Position numbers and translations under genes: made by a program
Notes under the pieces: model-generated
Database searches by the model: none
What the model saw: the letters and a program-made list of their open reading frames with translations, nothing else
What the model was told of the DNA's origin: nothing
Assembly (NCBI GenBank): GCA_030540715.1
Contig: JAUNVQ010000009.1
Location: 1 to 64,000, forward strand
From: Actinomycetaceae bacterium
Lineage (GTDB): Bacteria > Actinomycetota > Actinomycetes > Actinomycetales > Actinomycetaceae
Reading direction: 5' to 3'
Length of the DNA: 64,000 nucleotides
In this document: one piece after another, positions 10,001-18,511 of the stretch
Layout of the letters: the number at the start of each line of letters is the position of its first letter
Numbering within the stretch: the first letter of the stretch is position 1

Positions 10001-10562
10001 GGCTTTGGAACAACGATACGAGTTTATGACTGCTCAAGTAGCTGATGTGAAGAAGTCACGTACAGATTTACTTCATATCATTGATGAGGTCGACCAACAG
10101 GTAAAACATGCGTTTGAACAGGCATATCATGATACAGCAGAGTCTTTTGAACACGTATTTGCGCAGCTATTCCCAGGTGGTCAGGGCCGTTTAGTTTTGA
10201 CTGATCCGGATAAATGGCTTGATACTGGTGTTGAGATTGAGGCTCGTCCAGCCGGAAAAAAAGTGAAAAGATTATCGCTGCTTTCAGGTGGTGAACGCTC
10301 ACTTTCTGCGCTAGCTTTTTTGATTGCTCTTTTTAAAGCACGACCTTCACCGTTCTATATATTAGATGAGGTCGAAGCAGCACTTGATGACGTTAATCTG
10401 TCGCGTGTATTGAAAGTTTTTGAAGAGTTGCGAGAGATTTCGCAACTCCTTGTTATTACACACCAAAAACGCACCATGGCGATTGCTGATTCACTTTACG
10501 GCGTATCTATGAGGGACGGTATTACGAAGGTGGTTTCTCATAAATTAACTACATCCGATTAA
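7002..10562 (+). CDS. smc: Chromosome segregation ATPase SMC
   Basis: SMC is the dimeric condensin ATPase that organises and segregates chromosomes. The 1186-residue product has full family length. The N-terminal head contains GPNGSGKS (about 32-39), followed by the Q-loop region. There are two long coiled coils rich in Glu, Gln and Arg, a hinge domain at about 500-655, and the C-terminal head with LSGGERSLSA (near 1092) and the Walker B YILDEVEAALDD. Its start lies 11 bp after ndk. No scpA or scpB is in the window. Confidence 0.96.
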   Translation: MFVKSLTLRGFKSFASQTTMEFQPGIIAIIGPNGSGKSNIVDALGWVMGEQGAKNLRGQAMSDVIFAGTAQRAGLGRAQVELCIDNSSGDLPIDFTEVTISRTVFRSGGSEYSLNGSPCRLLDIQELLSDTGMGKNMHVIVGQGQLDEVLSADPLVRRSYIEEAAGVLKHRRRKERALSKLDSTMDKLSRLEDLTREIRRQMGPLSRQAKAAQQASVIQATIRDASSRLQADSIARARDELAERLRQRDAIHRQRQELRATIDSLETKLQTLDGSSKSSDGSTMGVDALTALWHQQSQLHTQCQSFIQLAQERSQALSRPIGGAVVDNDAFQHMIAEANHRIARAQKDQDTLQARISEQEKQRDRAEKILEDASDKRSRWERAVGDHREQLARLEGEREALKSQLRSLREQLQQISVQRNDAAGRSEKAHRALKELPAVNDAKVKELSAYHAELVGKHKKSDQELDAQRSHYQRLHGEYARWESRKETISASIASHNGSDELLGAKLDGINNTFASAITIAHGWEDACAAFLGDKTDALVAVSEDAAVNALRYARTHGTGKVNLIYERRVGKTSGETYQLPHDLPDYAHPLSSLLSAKNPQLQEVLTYLCARAVAVQDLDQALSIVNTYPELTVVTRHGETVGAVYARGGTEETLLRLHSQLSEAEEHCKDLRSQVEAIKAEVEKREDNNRNLATKIAQILEQIRHADALHTKEAEQAARVNAEIQLADAEVERLDNARKEIEKRISHEQEKVEKQEKAVCDCMQQAPSLEDSAESLQKDYEQASENAREARQKLTDLQLEKRSADERAQAAKNHRKALETQWEERREQAKRQKRREEQRRKRVEVLGSISDISVRAHSLSEQLYELTSHYRRQAVEQQEKYQKNARELRITLQETTRSYDRRTDEVHQHDVAAAEHRLRVEQLEERARQELHIEPHELIADYGPHMLIPVDVVQGDAVDDDNPKMVAYVRSEQEERLAAAQKKLSRLGTINPLAMEEYKALEQRYEFMTAQVADVKKSRTDLLHIIDEVDQQVKHAFEQAYHDTAESFEHVFAQLFPGGQGRLVLTDPDKWLDTGVEIEARPAGKKVKRLSLLSGGERSLSALAFLIALFKARPSPFYILDEVEAALDDVNLSRVLKVFEELREISQLLVITHQKRTMAIADSLYGVSMRDGITKVVSHKLTTSD

Positions 10563-10642
10563 GGTAAGACGATAATTGGTGTTTCACCCACAACAACCGC
10601 ATTGATGAGCGCAATATCACGTCCACTTTTTTACTATGCAAT

Positions 10643-10680
10643 AAGACAAATCGCACCTAATCATGGCATATTAGTAAATG
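10643..10680 (+). promoter_or_regulatory. Candidate promoter for a leaderless transcript
   Basis: AAGACA (10643-10648) and CATATT (10667-10672) are separated by 18 bp. The GTG at 10680 falls where transcription would start (about 7-8 nt after the -10), and it has no SD. Leaderless starts are common in actinobacteria. The -35 match is weak. Confidence 0.35.
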
Positions 10681-11741
10681 TGCAGTTATCTTTGATTTTG
10701 GTGTTCGTGTTTTTTGCGGCGATTGCAGTACTGGGCATTGTGATAGTAGTCATGAATGTTCGTTCGCATCGCCCTCAACAGGGTATCCGCACCTGGGTAA
10801 AAGAATCTGCTGAAACATTTCGTGAAGATGCCCCCGAACCAGTTCGCGTACATCCTACTCATCTTGATGCTCTTTTAGATGAAGCTTACGAGCGTCAGTA
10901 CAAAGATGTGATGTCCACTGTTGATGTTTCGAAGCTGCCCGACACCCCCGATGCGCCAGGTGAACGTGACGCTACGATAATACCAGGTGATCAGGGGCCT
11001 GTTCACTATGATTTTGAAGAGTATGGGCAGGTGGATACCATTCCGTCAGAGCAAGGAGATATCCAAGAGGCACAGAGCAATGCGCAAGAAGCGCGTGCAG
11101 TGTTACCAAGTTTTGAGCCACGTCAGAAACGTCAGCGTCCAAAGGTAAGTGAGTTAGTTTTAGCGCGACGGCACAGCGACAACAGTGAAGAATCTGCGAA
11201 TCCTCATACCCATATAGACGCTGAACAACTAAGCAATAGGAAAGTTGACAGTGACAACGATAGCCGCACACATCCTGGTGAGGGAATCCCTGCAGATAAC
11301 ATTGAGCACGCTGATGCGAGTGACGATAAGGGGAGTACCAACGATGACGCTGATCAGGTGGAAGAAAACCACGATGACGAACCCGGGGCTAATGACACCG
11401 ATCAGATGAACGAATCATCGAAGACAGTACAGTCTGTCGATACAGACCACGATGATCCTTCTTATAGTACTGAAGATGAACCTGATAGTGATGAAGACAA
11501 AGCAACTCCATCACAAGAAGATGATTCTTCGCACGAAGATGCTCCCTTTGAGGAAGAATCATCTTCACAAGAAAATGACGATGATAAACAACCACTTATG
11601 CCACGTCCACCTGTAGCGGGCCAGTTGTTACTGGCAGCGCCTGGCACAGCACCTGCTTCGCCGCCCGCAGCTCCCACCGATAAAGATATTGAGCGTTTGA
11701 AAGAACAGATGGACGAGCATCACGAAAGCTCCACTGATTAA
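10680..11741 (+). CDS. Membrane-anchored acidic disordered protein
   Basis: I do not recognise a family. With the GTG start at 10680 the product has 353 residues. It starts with one strong transmembrane helix (about residues 4-25), followed by a basic stretch and then about 320 residues that are very rich in Asp, Glu, Ser and Gln with no obvious fold, ending in a Pro/Ala segment and a short charged helix. The architecture (N-terminal anchor plus long cytoplasmic acidic linker) recalls ZipA-like or FtsY-like anchors but has no visible ZipA domain. It lies between smc and ftsY. The frame is open to a TTG at 10602; that start has no SD and would put a poor N-terminal extension before the helix. 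Confidence 0.6.
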   Translation: MQLSLILVFVFFAAIAVLGIVIVVMNVRSHRPQQGIRTWVKESAETFREDAPEPVRVHPTHLDALLDEAYERQYKDVMSTVDVSKLPDTPDAPGERDATIIPGDQGPVHYDFEEYGQVDTIPSEQGDIQEAQSNAQEARAVLPSFEPRQKRQRPKVSELVLARRHSDNSEESANPHTHIDAEQLSNRKVDSDNDSRTHPGEGIPADNIEHADASDDKGSTNDDADQVEENHDDEPGANDTDQMNESSKTVQSVDTDHDDPSYSTEDEPDSDEDKATPSQEDDSSHEDAPFEEESSSQENDDDKQPLMPRPPVAGQLLLAAPGTAPASPPAAPTDKDIERLKEQMDEHHESSTD

Positions 11742-11798
11742 GGCTTCTTTTATCCGTTATGATGGAACGTAAGTAATTATTCTAACTGAAGGAGTCCC

Positions 11799-13187
11799 AT
11801 GGCAGTCATCAGCGTAAACATCATTATCGCCATTATTGTGACAGCAGTTGTTGTTGCAGCAGGAATTGGCGTAGGTGTTGCAATTGTTCGCCATTCGCAG
11901 GCCAAGCAACTTGACTACGAGGAAAAAGCTCAGATACCAGCTCCGCCTGAAAAACCTGAAGGGGAAGAAGACCCTGAAGCGCTCATGGCAGAAATTGCTG
12001 AACAAGCAGTCAAAGGGGACCTTCATTTACGCGGGCGTGAAACCCATCGTGCTGATGGAAGAGGCTATGACACGCCACGACCCCTGCAACAAAAAGTTGC
12101 TGAACTTGAAGAACAAGATGAGGTCGAACCTACGCCCTCTGAAACAAAAAAAGAAGACCTACCCAAGGTAAAAGAAACAGTTTCGGAAGATGAAATTGTT
12201 GAAGAGGAAACCACTGATGTTACACAGGAAGAAAAGTCCCCTCCATTAGATAGTGTGGAGCCTGTACCTGGGCGAATGGTTCGACTGCGTTCACGCTTGG
12301 CAAAGTCAGGTGCTTTTGGCCGAGCATTATTGGCGGTCTTTGGCCGTGGTGATCTGTCTATAGACGACTGGGAAGAAATTGAGGATACCTTACTGCTTTC
12401 CGACCTTGGCGTTGAAGCAACCGAGGAACTCATGGAAGAACTTCGCACCCAGGCAAAAGTACTGGGAACAAACGATGCTGAAGCCGTTAAAAAAGTTCTT
12501 TACGATAAACTGCTGGAACTTTTGCGACCAGAGATGGATCGCTCACTTTCTTTGGATAAACCAACAGAAAACCTGCCAGCCACCCTGCTTACTGTCGGTG
12601 TCAATGGAACAGGAAAAACGACGACAATCGGCAAGATTGCCAGGCTTTTAGTTTCTGAAAACTATTCCGTTCTTTTGGGCGCTGCAGATACGTTCCGTGC
12701 AGCAGCCGCTGACCAACTTCAAACATGGGGTGAGCGTGTTGGTGTAGGCGTTGTCCGTTCCGATAAAGAGGGGGCGGATCCAGCCTCGGTAGCCTTTGAA
12801 GCACTTGATAAAGGTGCAGAAGAGGGAACAGATGTGGTGCTTGTCGATACAGCTGGACGCCTGCAAAACAAACAGGGCTTGATGGATGAGCTGGGTAAAA
12901 TTAAACGCGTCATGGAAAAGAAAGCACCGGTCAATGAAACATTGCTGGTACTTGATGCCACCACCGGGCAAAACGGATTACAGCAGGCACGTGTCTTTGC
13001 TGAAGTTGTCAATGTGACAGGTATTGTTCTGACAAAACTGGATGGTTCGGCTAAAGGTGGCATTGTGGTGCGTGTACAGCGTGAACTGGGCGTGCCCGTC
13101 AAACTGGTGGGATTAGGTGAAGGCCCTGATGACCTTGCGCCATTTGATCCCGAACAGTTTGCTCAGGCCCTGATTGAAGACGAGTAA
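11799..13187 (+). CDS. ftsY: Signal recognition particle receptor FtsY
   Basis: FtsY is the membrane receptor that docks SRP-bound ribosomes through its GTPase. The 462-residue product has an N-terminal transmembrane helix (about 5-28), as in actinobacterial FtsY, then an acidic linker and the NG domain from about residue 155. Visible GTPase motifs are GVNGTGKTT (about 267), the ADTFRAAAADQL insert, DTAGR (about 349) and TKLDGSAKGG (about 411). GAAGGAGTCCC precedes the ATG. ffh follows after 8 bp, so the two SRP partners are in one operon. Confidence 0.96.
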   Translation: MAVISVNIIIAIIVTAVVVAAGIGVGVAIVRHSQAKQLDYEEKAQIPAPPEKPEGEEDPEALMAEIAEQAVKGDLHLRGRETHRADGRGYDTPRPLQQKVAELEEQDEVEPTPSETKKEDLPKVKETVSEDEIVEEETTDVTQEEKSPPLDSVEPVPGRMVRLRSRLAKSGAFGRALLAVFGRGDLSIDDWEEIEDTLLLSDLGVEATEELMEELRTQAKVLGTNDAEAVKKVLYDKLLELLRPEMDRSLSLDKPTENLPATLLTVGVNGTGKTTTIGKIARLLVSENYSVLLGAADTFRAAAADQLQTWGERVGVGVVRSDKEGADPASVAFEALDKGAEEGTDVVLVDTAGRLQNKQGLMDELGKIKRVMEKKAPVNETLLVLDATTGQNGLQQARVFAEVVNVTGIVLTKLDGSAKGGIVVRVQRELGVPVKLVGLGEGPDDLAPFDPEQFAQALIEDE

Positions 13188-13195
13188 GAGGATAC

Positions 13196-14770
13196 ATGTT
13201 TAATACACTGTCAGACCGACTAACTGGCGCATTTAATGCACTGCGCGGTAAAGGCGTTTTGTCTCAACAAGATGTTGACGCAACGATTTCGGAAATCCGC
13301 CGAGCACTACTTGATGCTGACGTAGCGTTACCTGTGGTGCGCCAATTTGCCTCACGAGTGCGTGAACAGGCCTATGGGACTGTGCGTTCAAAGGCATTAA
13401 ACCCAGGGCAGCAAGTTATTAAAATTGTTAATAACGAACTGGTGGAGATGTTGGGTGGTGATACGCGTGAACTTCATTTTGCCAAACGCGGCCCAACAGT
13501 ATTTATGCTGGCAGGTTTACAAGGTGCCGGTAAAACAACGCTGGCAGGAAAACTTGGGTACTGGTTAAAAGACCAAAATAAGCGCGTTCTTTTGGCAGCA
13601 TGTGACCTGCAAAGACCTAATGCTGTGCAGCAGTTGCAAGTGGTTGGTGAGCGTGCTGGTGTTGATGTGTGGGCACCAGAACCTGGAAACGGGGTAGGAG
13701 ACCCCGTTGTGGTGGCACGCAACGGCGTCAATGAAGCCGTCACCAACGGCTACGATGTAATCATTGTTGACACGGCCGGGCGTCTAGGCGTTGACGAAGA
13801 AATGATGGCCCAGGCTGCAGCTATTCGTGATGCCATTGAGCCCCACGAAGTACTGTTTGTCCTTGATGCAATGATTGGTCAAGACGCTGTGACCACAGCG
13901 GAAGCCTTCCGCGATGGTGTTGGATTTAGCGGTGTTGTTTTGTCGAAACTTGACGGCGATGCCCGCGGCGGTGCTGCACTTTCTGTGCGCGGAGTGACCG
14001 GAACCCCTATCCTGTTTGCGTCAACAGGTGAAGGGCTCCAAGATTTTGAGCGCTTCCACGCAGACCGCATGGCCTCGCGCATCTTGGATATGGGGGATAT
14101 TCTTACCCTTATCGAGCAGGCAGAAAAAGCCTACGACGAAAAAGAGGCCGAAAAACTTGCCGGTAAAATGGCGAAGGGTGACTTCACTCTTGATGATTTC
14201 TTGGAGCAACTCAACCAGATCCGCAAAATGGGTTCCTTCAAGAAGATCATGGGAATGCTTCCAGGTGCGGCACAGTTTCGCGACCAGTTGGATGCCTTTG
14301 ATGAATCTCAGATTGGCCGCATTGAAGCCATTGTTCATTCAATGACGCCCGCTGAACGCGCCGATGTCAAGATTCTTAACGGTTCGCGCCGTCAACGTAT
14401 TGCACGTGGTTCAGGAACAAGTGTTCAAGAAATCAATGCGCTGGTTGAGCGCTTTGAACAGGCACGCAAAATGATGAAGAAAATGGCATCAGGGGGCGGA
14501 ATGCCCAACATGCCAGGAATGCCGAATATGCCAGGCATGGGCGCTATGGGTGGCGGTGCCACCAAGAAGCAACGCAAGGGACGCAGCAAGAATAAACGTA
14601 AAGCAAATGCAAGAAAAGGTCGCGCTTTCACCACAAAAAAGGATAAGCAAAAACAGCAGACAGGTGCTGGATCAGCTTTTGGGGCGGCAGCCGTGCAGCA
14701 AAATGAAGTACCACCGCCAACCTTAGATGATTTGCCTGACGAGGTGAAGAATATGTTAGGACGTCTCTGA
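13196..14770 (+). CDS. ffh: Signal recognition particle protein Ffh
   Basis: Ffh binds 4.5S RNA and signal sequences and forms the GTPase pair with FtsY. The 524-residue product has N and G domains with GLQGAGKTT (about 106), CDLQRPNA, DTAGR (about 191) and SKLDGDARGG. The M domain starts at about residue 300 and ends in a methionine/glycine/proline-rich segment (about 430-465). A basic lysine/arginine-rich tail follows, as is common in actinobacterial Ffh. Its TGA shares a base with the next gene's ATG. Confidence 0.96.
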   Translation: MFNTLSDRLTGAFNALRGKGVLSQQDVDATISEIRRALLDADVALPVVRQFASRVREQAYGTVRSKALNPGQQVIKIVNNELVEMLGGDTRELHFAKRGPTVFMLAGLQGAGKTTLAGKLGYWLKDQNKRVLLAACDLQRPNAVQQLQVVGERAGVDVWAPEPGNGVGDPVVVARNGVNEAVTNGYDVIIVDTAGRLGVDEEMMAQAAAIRDAIEPHEVLFVLDAMIGQDAVTTAEAFRDGVGFSGVVLSKLDGDARGGAALSVRGVTGTPILFASTGEGLQDFERFHADRMASRILDMGDILTLIEQAEKAYDEKEAEKLAGKMAKGDFTLDDFLEQLNQIRKMGSFKKIMGMLPGAAQFRDQLDAFDESQIGRIEAIVHSMTPAERADVKILNGSRRQRIARGSGTSVQEINALVERFEQARKMMKKMASGGGMPNMPGMPNMPGMGAMGGGATKKQRKGRSKNKRKANARKGRAFTTKKDKQKQQTGAGSAFGAAAVQQNEVPPPTLDDLPDEVKNMLGRL

Positions 14771-16080
14771 TGAAGAGTGGCGCCTACAAACTCACAGGCC
14801 ACATACTATGGCGCGATAAGTATCATCATGTAGGTTCCACACAGGCACGATGTGAGCAGGGAAACCCTCTCGATAATTTTTCCGCATGGAAAGAATCGTC
14901 TCAACTTAGTGTTCCAGGCATCCACGATACGTGGTCGCATCAGGTTCACACATCATTTGGCTTACCAGCTGCACCTCAATGGCGAAGTGAACCCGTATAT
15001 GTTGAACATGGCTGTTTAACCACCACACCGAAACTAAACAATCATACGGTGCTTGATGGATGGGTGCTGCCTGGTCTTGTTGATGTGCACAGCCATATCG
15101 GGTTAGTAGCCGAAGGCGTTGCAACACCAGAGGTGACGATTCGTCAGGCACAAAAAGATGCAGCATCAGGCGTCCTCTTAGTTCGTGACTGCGGCTCACC
15201 GGGGGATACACGCTTTGTTGATGAACATTTCAATGTTGCGCGTATTCTTCGATGCGGCCACCACTTGGCACGCCCCAAACGCTATATTCGCAACTATGGG
15301 CGTGAACTTGAATCTGATTCCTTCTTGCCAGAAGCGATGGTTGAAGAAGCCCGTGCAGGTTCAGGTTGGGTAAAACTGGTTGGCGATTGGATTGATCGTT
15401 CAGAGGGTGCAGACTCTACTTTGCGCCCCCTATGGTCGCGCCAGGCTTTAGCTGACGGTATTTCTGCAGTTCATGAGATTGGTGGGCGTGTGACTGTTCA
15501 TAGTTTTTCTCATGAGGCCATTGACGACCTTTTGGATGCCGGAATTGACTGTATTGAACATGGAACCGGTTTAGATGACGACCACATGAGTGAAATAATT
15601 GCTCGGAGTATTCCAGTGACACCAACGGTACTCCAAGTGGATCGTTTCAATGATTTTGCCGATGCCGCTGGTACGAAATATCCAGTTTATGCATCAGATA
15701 TGCGTCGCATGTTTGAACAACGTTATGAACATTTTGCGCGTGCATGGGATGCGGGCGTGCACTTTTTGCCTGGCACCGATGCAGGTGGCTATCAAAAGCA
15801 TGGTGTCATGCCTTCGGAACTACAAGCATGGCTTCGTTTTGGGGCAACACCAGCTGACGTTATTGATTGTGCCACTTGGAAGGCTCGTGATTATTTAGGG
15901 CAGCCAGTACTTGAAGAAGGTGCGCCTGCCGATCTTGTGGTGTATCCAGATAACCCCACAGCATCGCCCTGTGAAGATAATCCCTTGGGGGGCTTGTCAG
16001 TATTAAGCCATCCTCTCTTTATTGTGCGGGGAGGTATTAGCATTACCCCCCAGGTTACACAACACGAGGTGGAGGATTAA
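14770..16080 (+). CDS. Amidohydrolase-superfamily metal-dependent hydrolase
   Basis: The 436-residue product has the TIM-barrel amidohydrolase layout: metal ligands in DVHSHIG (about 105-110), histidines in HSFSHEA and HGTG, and the catalytic Asp in PGTDAGG near residue 338. The C-terminal part rebuilds the small beta domain (APADLVVYPDNP). It resembles imidazolonepropionase-like or dipeptidase-like members, but the substrate cannot be read from sequence. It begins within the ffh stop codon (1-bp overlap) and ends in the start codon of the DUF998 gene. An amidohydrolase just after ffh recurs in Actinomycetaceae as I recall, though I could not check. Confidence 0.8.
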   Translation: MKSGAYKLTGHILWRDKYHHVGSTQARCEQGNPLDNFSAWKESSQLSVPGIHDTWSHQVHTSFGLPAAPQWRSEPVYVEHGCLTTTPKLNNHTVLDGWVLPGLVDVHSHIGLVAEGVATPEVTIRQAQKDAASGVLLVRDCGSPGDTRFVDEHFNVARILRCGHHLARPKRYIRNYGRELESDSFLPEAMVEEARAGSGWVKLVGDWIDRSEGADSTLRPLWSRQALADGISAVHEIGGRVTVHSFSHEAIDDLLDAGIDCIEHGTGLDDDHMSEIIARSIPVTPTVLQVDRFNDFADAAGTKYPVYASDMRRMFEQRYEHFARAWDAGVHFLPGTDAGGYQKHGVMPSELQAWLRFGATPADVIDCATWKARDYLGQPVLEEGAPADLVVYPDNPTASPCEDNPLGGLSVLSHPLFIVRGGISITPQVTQHEVED

Positions 16081-16757
16081 TGCTTGGAAGAAAAGCACTT
16101 TTTCGTCTGAGCTTCTTTTTACTGCTCATAGCTTCTGTTGCGTATTCAACGTGGCTGTTGCGCGGCTGGTTAAATCCACAGATGAGTATTCTTGATTCAT
16201 TTTCATCCGAATTAGCGGCGGTAGGGCAGCCCTTCAACTGGGTGTTTCGTTTAGGGGACGCTACAACAGCCATCATAGTTGGCGTAGTGGCTTTTTTATG
16301 GTGGAAAGTCAGGGCGTGTGGTTGGCTTATCCCATTGACATTAGGACTTTTTTCTTTATCAACAATTGCTGACGTGCTGTTTCCAATGGCATGTTCAACT
16401 GCGCTCAGTCAGGCATGTAGAATCGCTGAAGCTTCACATAGTTTGGGCATTGCCCATGACCTTCACGTGGTGACATCGGTAAGCGCAAATGTCACATCTA
16501 TGTTTTTTGTTGGCTGGGCATTACTGCGGTACCGGCGCGGCCTTGTTGTTCCATGGATTGGTGCGGCACAACTAGCTATTACCGCTTTAAGTGGTGTAAC
16601 AGCTGCCTACGAAATACCTGGCTTTGGAATAGTGCAACGCCTGTCCACCGTGTTATTGGTGGCCTGGTGGATAGGGTTCGGATGGCAGATTGTGCGGCGC
16701 GGAGGTATTCGCCCCGCACAGTTAAGACGCTTGGTTGTACGCGGTAGTCAGATATAG
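16080..16757 (+). CDS. DUF998-like membrane protein
   Basis: This 225-residue membrane protein has about six hydrophobic segments. The first helix is followed by an extracytoplasmic stretch containing DSFSSELAA, which matches the DUF998 pattern of N-terminal conserved Asp/Ser/Glu residues. The function of DUF998 is unknown. The ATG overlaps the amidohydrolase stop codon by one base, so translation is probably coupled. Confidence 0.65.
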   Translation: MLGRKALFRLSFFLLLIASVAYSTWLLRGWLNPQMSILDSFSSELAAVGQPFNWVFRLGDATTAIIVGVVAFLWWKVRACGWLIPLTLGLFSLSTIADVLFPMACSTALSQACRIAEASHSLGIAHDLHVVTSVSANVTSMFFVGWALLRYRRGLVVPWIGAAQLAITALSGVTAAYEIPGFGIVQRLSTVLLVAWWIGFGWQIVRRGGIRPAQLRRLVVRGSQI

Positions 16758-16769
16758 AGAAGGTCACGG

Positions 16770-16853
16770 GTGTGGTTGATATTGGTTGGTGTGTTGATTG
16801 GGGGCATAACTATGGGGGATCTGCGTCGTGGGCGAGTGCCGTTAAGGTCGTGA
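16770..16853 (+). CDS. Possible 27-residue membrane peptide
   Basis: A GTG at 16770 has AGAAGG 8 nt upstream and opens a short frame encoding one hydrophobic helix followed by the basic tail GDLRRGRVPLRS. It lies 12 bp after the DUF998 gene. It may be a genuine small protein, a remnant of a larger membrane gene (the tail vaguely recalls a type IV prepilin peptidase loop), or chance. Confidence 0.3.
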   Translation: MWLILVGVLIGGITMGDLRRGRVPLRS

Positions 16854-17089
16854 AAAGCGTTGCGTTGTTGCCGAGAAATCTACATTGCGGGAAGTGCCAC
16901 TAACGCTGGGGGCTCTGGTCATACGTGTTCACACATAGTTGGTGCTGGTTATGACGAAGAGCTACAGCGGCTGATGTCCACCTGCCAGAGGCCACATCGG
17001 CAGGAACGGCTCAAGAGTATGTTAAGGTCTCGATGAAAGTGTCAAAGTGGATGTTTGAAACAGAAAGGTAAAGTAAGAAGGAGAAGACG
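16854..17089 (+). other. Non-coding stretch before the hydrolase gene
   Basis: No credible gene is seen. Short open stretches in two frames are broken by stops, which would fit a decayed gene, but no family is recognisable. A normal SD (AAGGAG) for the next gene lies at its end. Confidence 0.3.
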
Positions 17090-18085
17090 GTGGCACCAGT
17101 AGTGATTGCTCTTGGCGGTTTAGGTGTTTATTCATGGAACTGGGCTGATGTAAAAGCACAGTTGAAGGGGGAGTGCGACGTCCACATTTACAACTGGCCA
17201 CGTAGTTGTGTGCACAATCGTGCATGCAAGCACGCAACAGCTGTATGTACCAATGAGTACCAAAGTGCCGCCACTGCATCGAGTCTCGAAGCTGCGTCGT
17301 CTGCAATCTTTGAACGTGACTTTTTACTACGCACACTACCTTGCCCTACAGGCGAAGGGGGTGTGTTACCAGACCTAGCGGGGCAAGATACTGTACTGCC
17401 ACGCCTTGAGGGAAGACGACGCGTATTTCCAGATCTTGATCTTGAAGTCGGCGCACTTGCTTCTTTTATTGACCGCGTTGCTTGTGATACCCGTGTTTGC
17501 CTAGTTGCCCATTCGATGGCCAGTTTCCTTGCCGAACGTTATATGCTGGCTTATCCACAGCGTGTTTCCTCCGTGATTTTTCTTGATGGTTCGGTTGCTG
17601 AAGATACATGTTCATCGACAATCATTATGAAAACTGTCACGGCTGCTTATCCGCTTATTTGTTCATCCGTTGGAAAAGTCGCGTGGCAGTTTTTCCAGGC
17701 TATGATGACACGCGTGCCTTTGCGGAACTTGGCACGCAGAAAAGAATTGCGCCTGATAAGGGCCGTACCGTCCTCTATTGTCTGGGACACTGTTGCCTTA
17801 TGGGCGGTATATGGTAATTTATCTGCGCAAGTATGGCGTACACGTCAAGAATTGTTGAGGACGGGGCAACGTCCTCTTTCGTGTTTCGTGCTTGTATTGA
17901 CTGCCGAATCAGGAAAGAAAGCTGGTCGTTGGTATCGCCAACAACAACGTATGTGTCAGGAATTATCGTTAGTGACAAGTGCGCCTGCAGACAGTGAACT
18001 GCACACCCGGACTAGTCACATGGTGATGCGTGAAAAGCCGTCCATTGTGGTTAGGGCAATTGAGAGGGCCATCAAAAAGGCGTGA
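17090..18085 (+). CDS. Alpha/beta-hydrolase fold protein
   Basis: The 331-residue product has a probable nucleophile elbow AHSMAS with Ser near residue 141, and a candidate catalytic histidine in RTSHMV near residue 305. The N-terminal third contains an unusual cysteine/histidine-rich insert (about 43-60: four Cys, two His) and a variable segment with repeated LP/GR motifs. These features suggest an esterase- or lipase-like enzyme, but no substrate is visible and there is no signal peptide. The GTG start is preceded by AAGGAG at 7 nt. The gene stands alone. Confidence 0.55.
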   Translation: MAPVVIALGGLGVYSWNWADVKAQLKGECDVHIYNWPRSCVHNRACKHATAVCTNEYQSAATASSLEAASSAIFERDFLLRTLPCPTGEGGVLPDLAGQDTVLPRLEGRRRVFPDLDLEVGALASFIDRVACDTRVCLVAHSMASFLAERYMLAYPQRVSSVIFLDGSVAEDTCSSTIIMKTVTAAYPLICSSVGKVAWQFFQAMMTRVPLRNLARRKELRLIRAVPSSIVWDTVALWAVYGNLSAQVWRTRQELLRTGQRPLSCFVLVLTAESGKKAGRWYRQQQRMCQELSLVTSAPADSELHTRTSHMVMREKPSIVVRAIERAIKKA

Positions 18086-18311
18086 TGGAGCACCTTCTGG
18101 GAGTCGGTGTTGTGGGTGCCGCGCCGGGGCGGTGTTGGATGCTGCCGGGCACCGTTGGCTGCGGTGTTGGGGCCTGATAGGAGAGTTACAGTGCCACAAA
18201 AGGTAAGTTAGGGGAGGCGCAGTTGTCTTTTTCGAGTGCGATGTATACGCGGGGTGATACTTCGCCCTCTTGAAGTTCCGAAAAGGGCCAAAGCCGACTT
18301 ATAGACGCAGG

Positions 18312-18358
18312 AAAACAAGGAGAATTTTATAAAAAGTCCTTGTTGGGACTCTTGTTTT
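18312..18358. ncRNA. Mutually exclusive hairpins (attenuator-like)
   Basis: Two pairings compete. One pairs 18314-18321 (AACAAGGA) with 18337-18344 (TCCTTGTT). The other pairs 18335-18339 (AGTCC) with 18346-18350 (GGACT), enclosed by 18312-18319 (AAAACAAG) with 18351-18358 (CTTGTTTT). On the minus strand the inner stem is followed by TTTTTAT, so it could also terminate the YwiC-like transcript about 400 nt after its stop codon. A ligand or gene target is not evident. Confidence 0.4.
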
Positions 18359-18369
18359 ACGACAAACAC

Positions 18370-18387
18370 AATGCCACCTGGCATAAT
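18370..18387 (+). promoter_or_regulatory. Palindrome ATGCCA-CC-TGGCAT with -10-like CATAAT
   Basis: Perfect 6-bp arms at 18371-18376 and 18379-18384 overlap a CATAAT hexamer (18382-18387). The same arrangement occurs upstream of folC at 3764-3783, where the palindrome also covers CATAAT. This suggests a shared operator. No gene starts close downstream on the plus strand. Confidence 0.4.
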
Positions 18388-18511
18388 AAATGACATTATC
18401 TCAACAGTCAATTGTGGTAGGAGTGACTAGAGTGATGTTTTCAGCCTTAGCTGATCAATGGTTCGTCGGTTATTTTAAGGCTATGTGCCGTTGTCAAATA
18501 ACTTCCGTCTA

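Noticed and set aside
14430..14770. Low-complexity end of ffh as a repeat element
   Set aside because: The methionine/glycine/proline-rich stretch and basic tail are normal features of the Ffh M domain.
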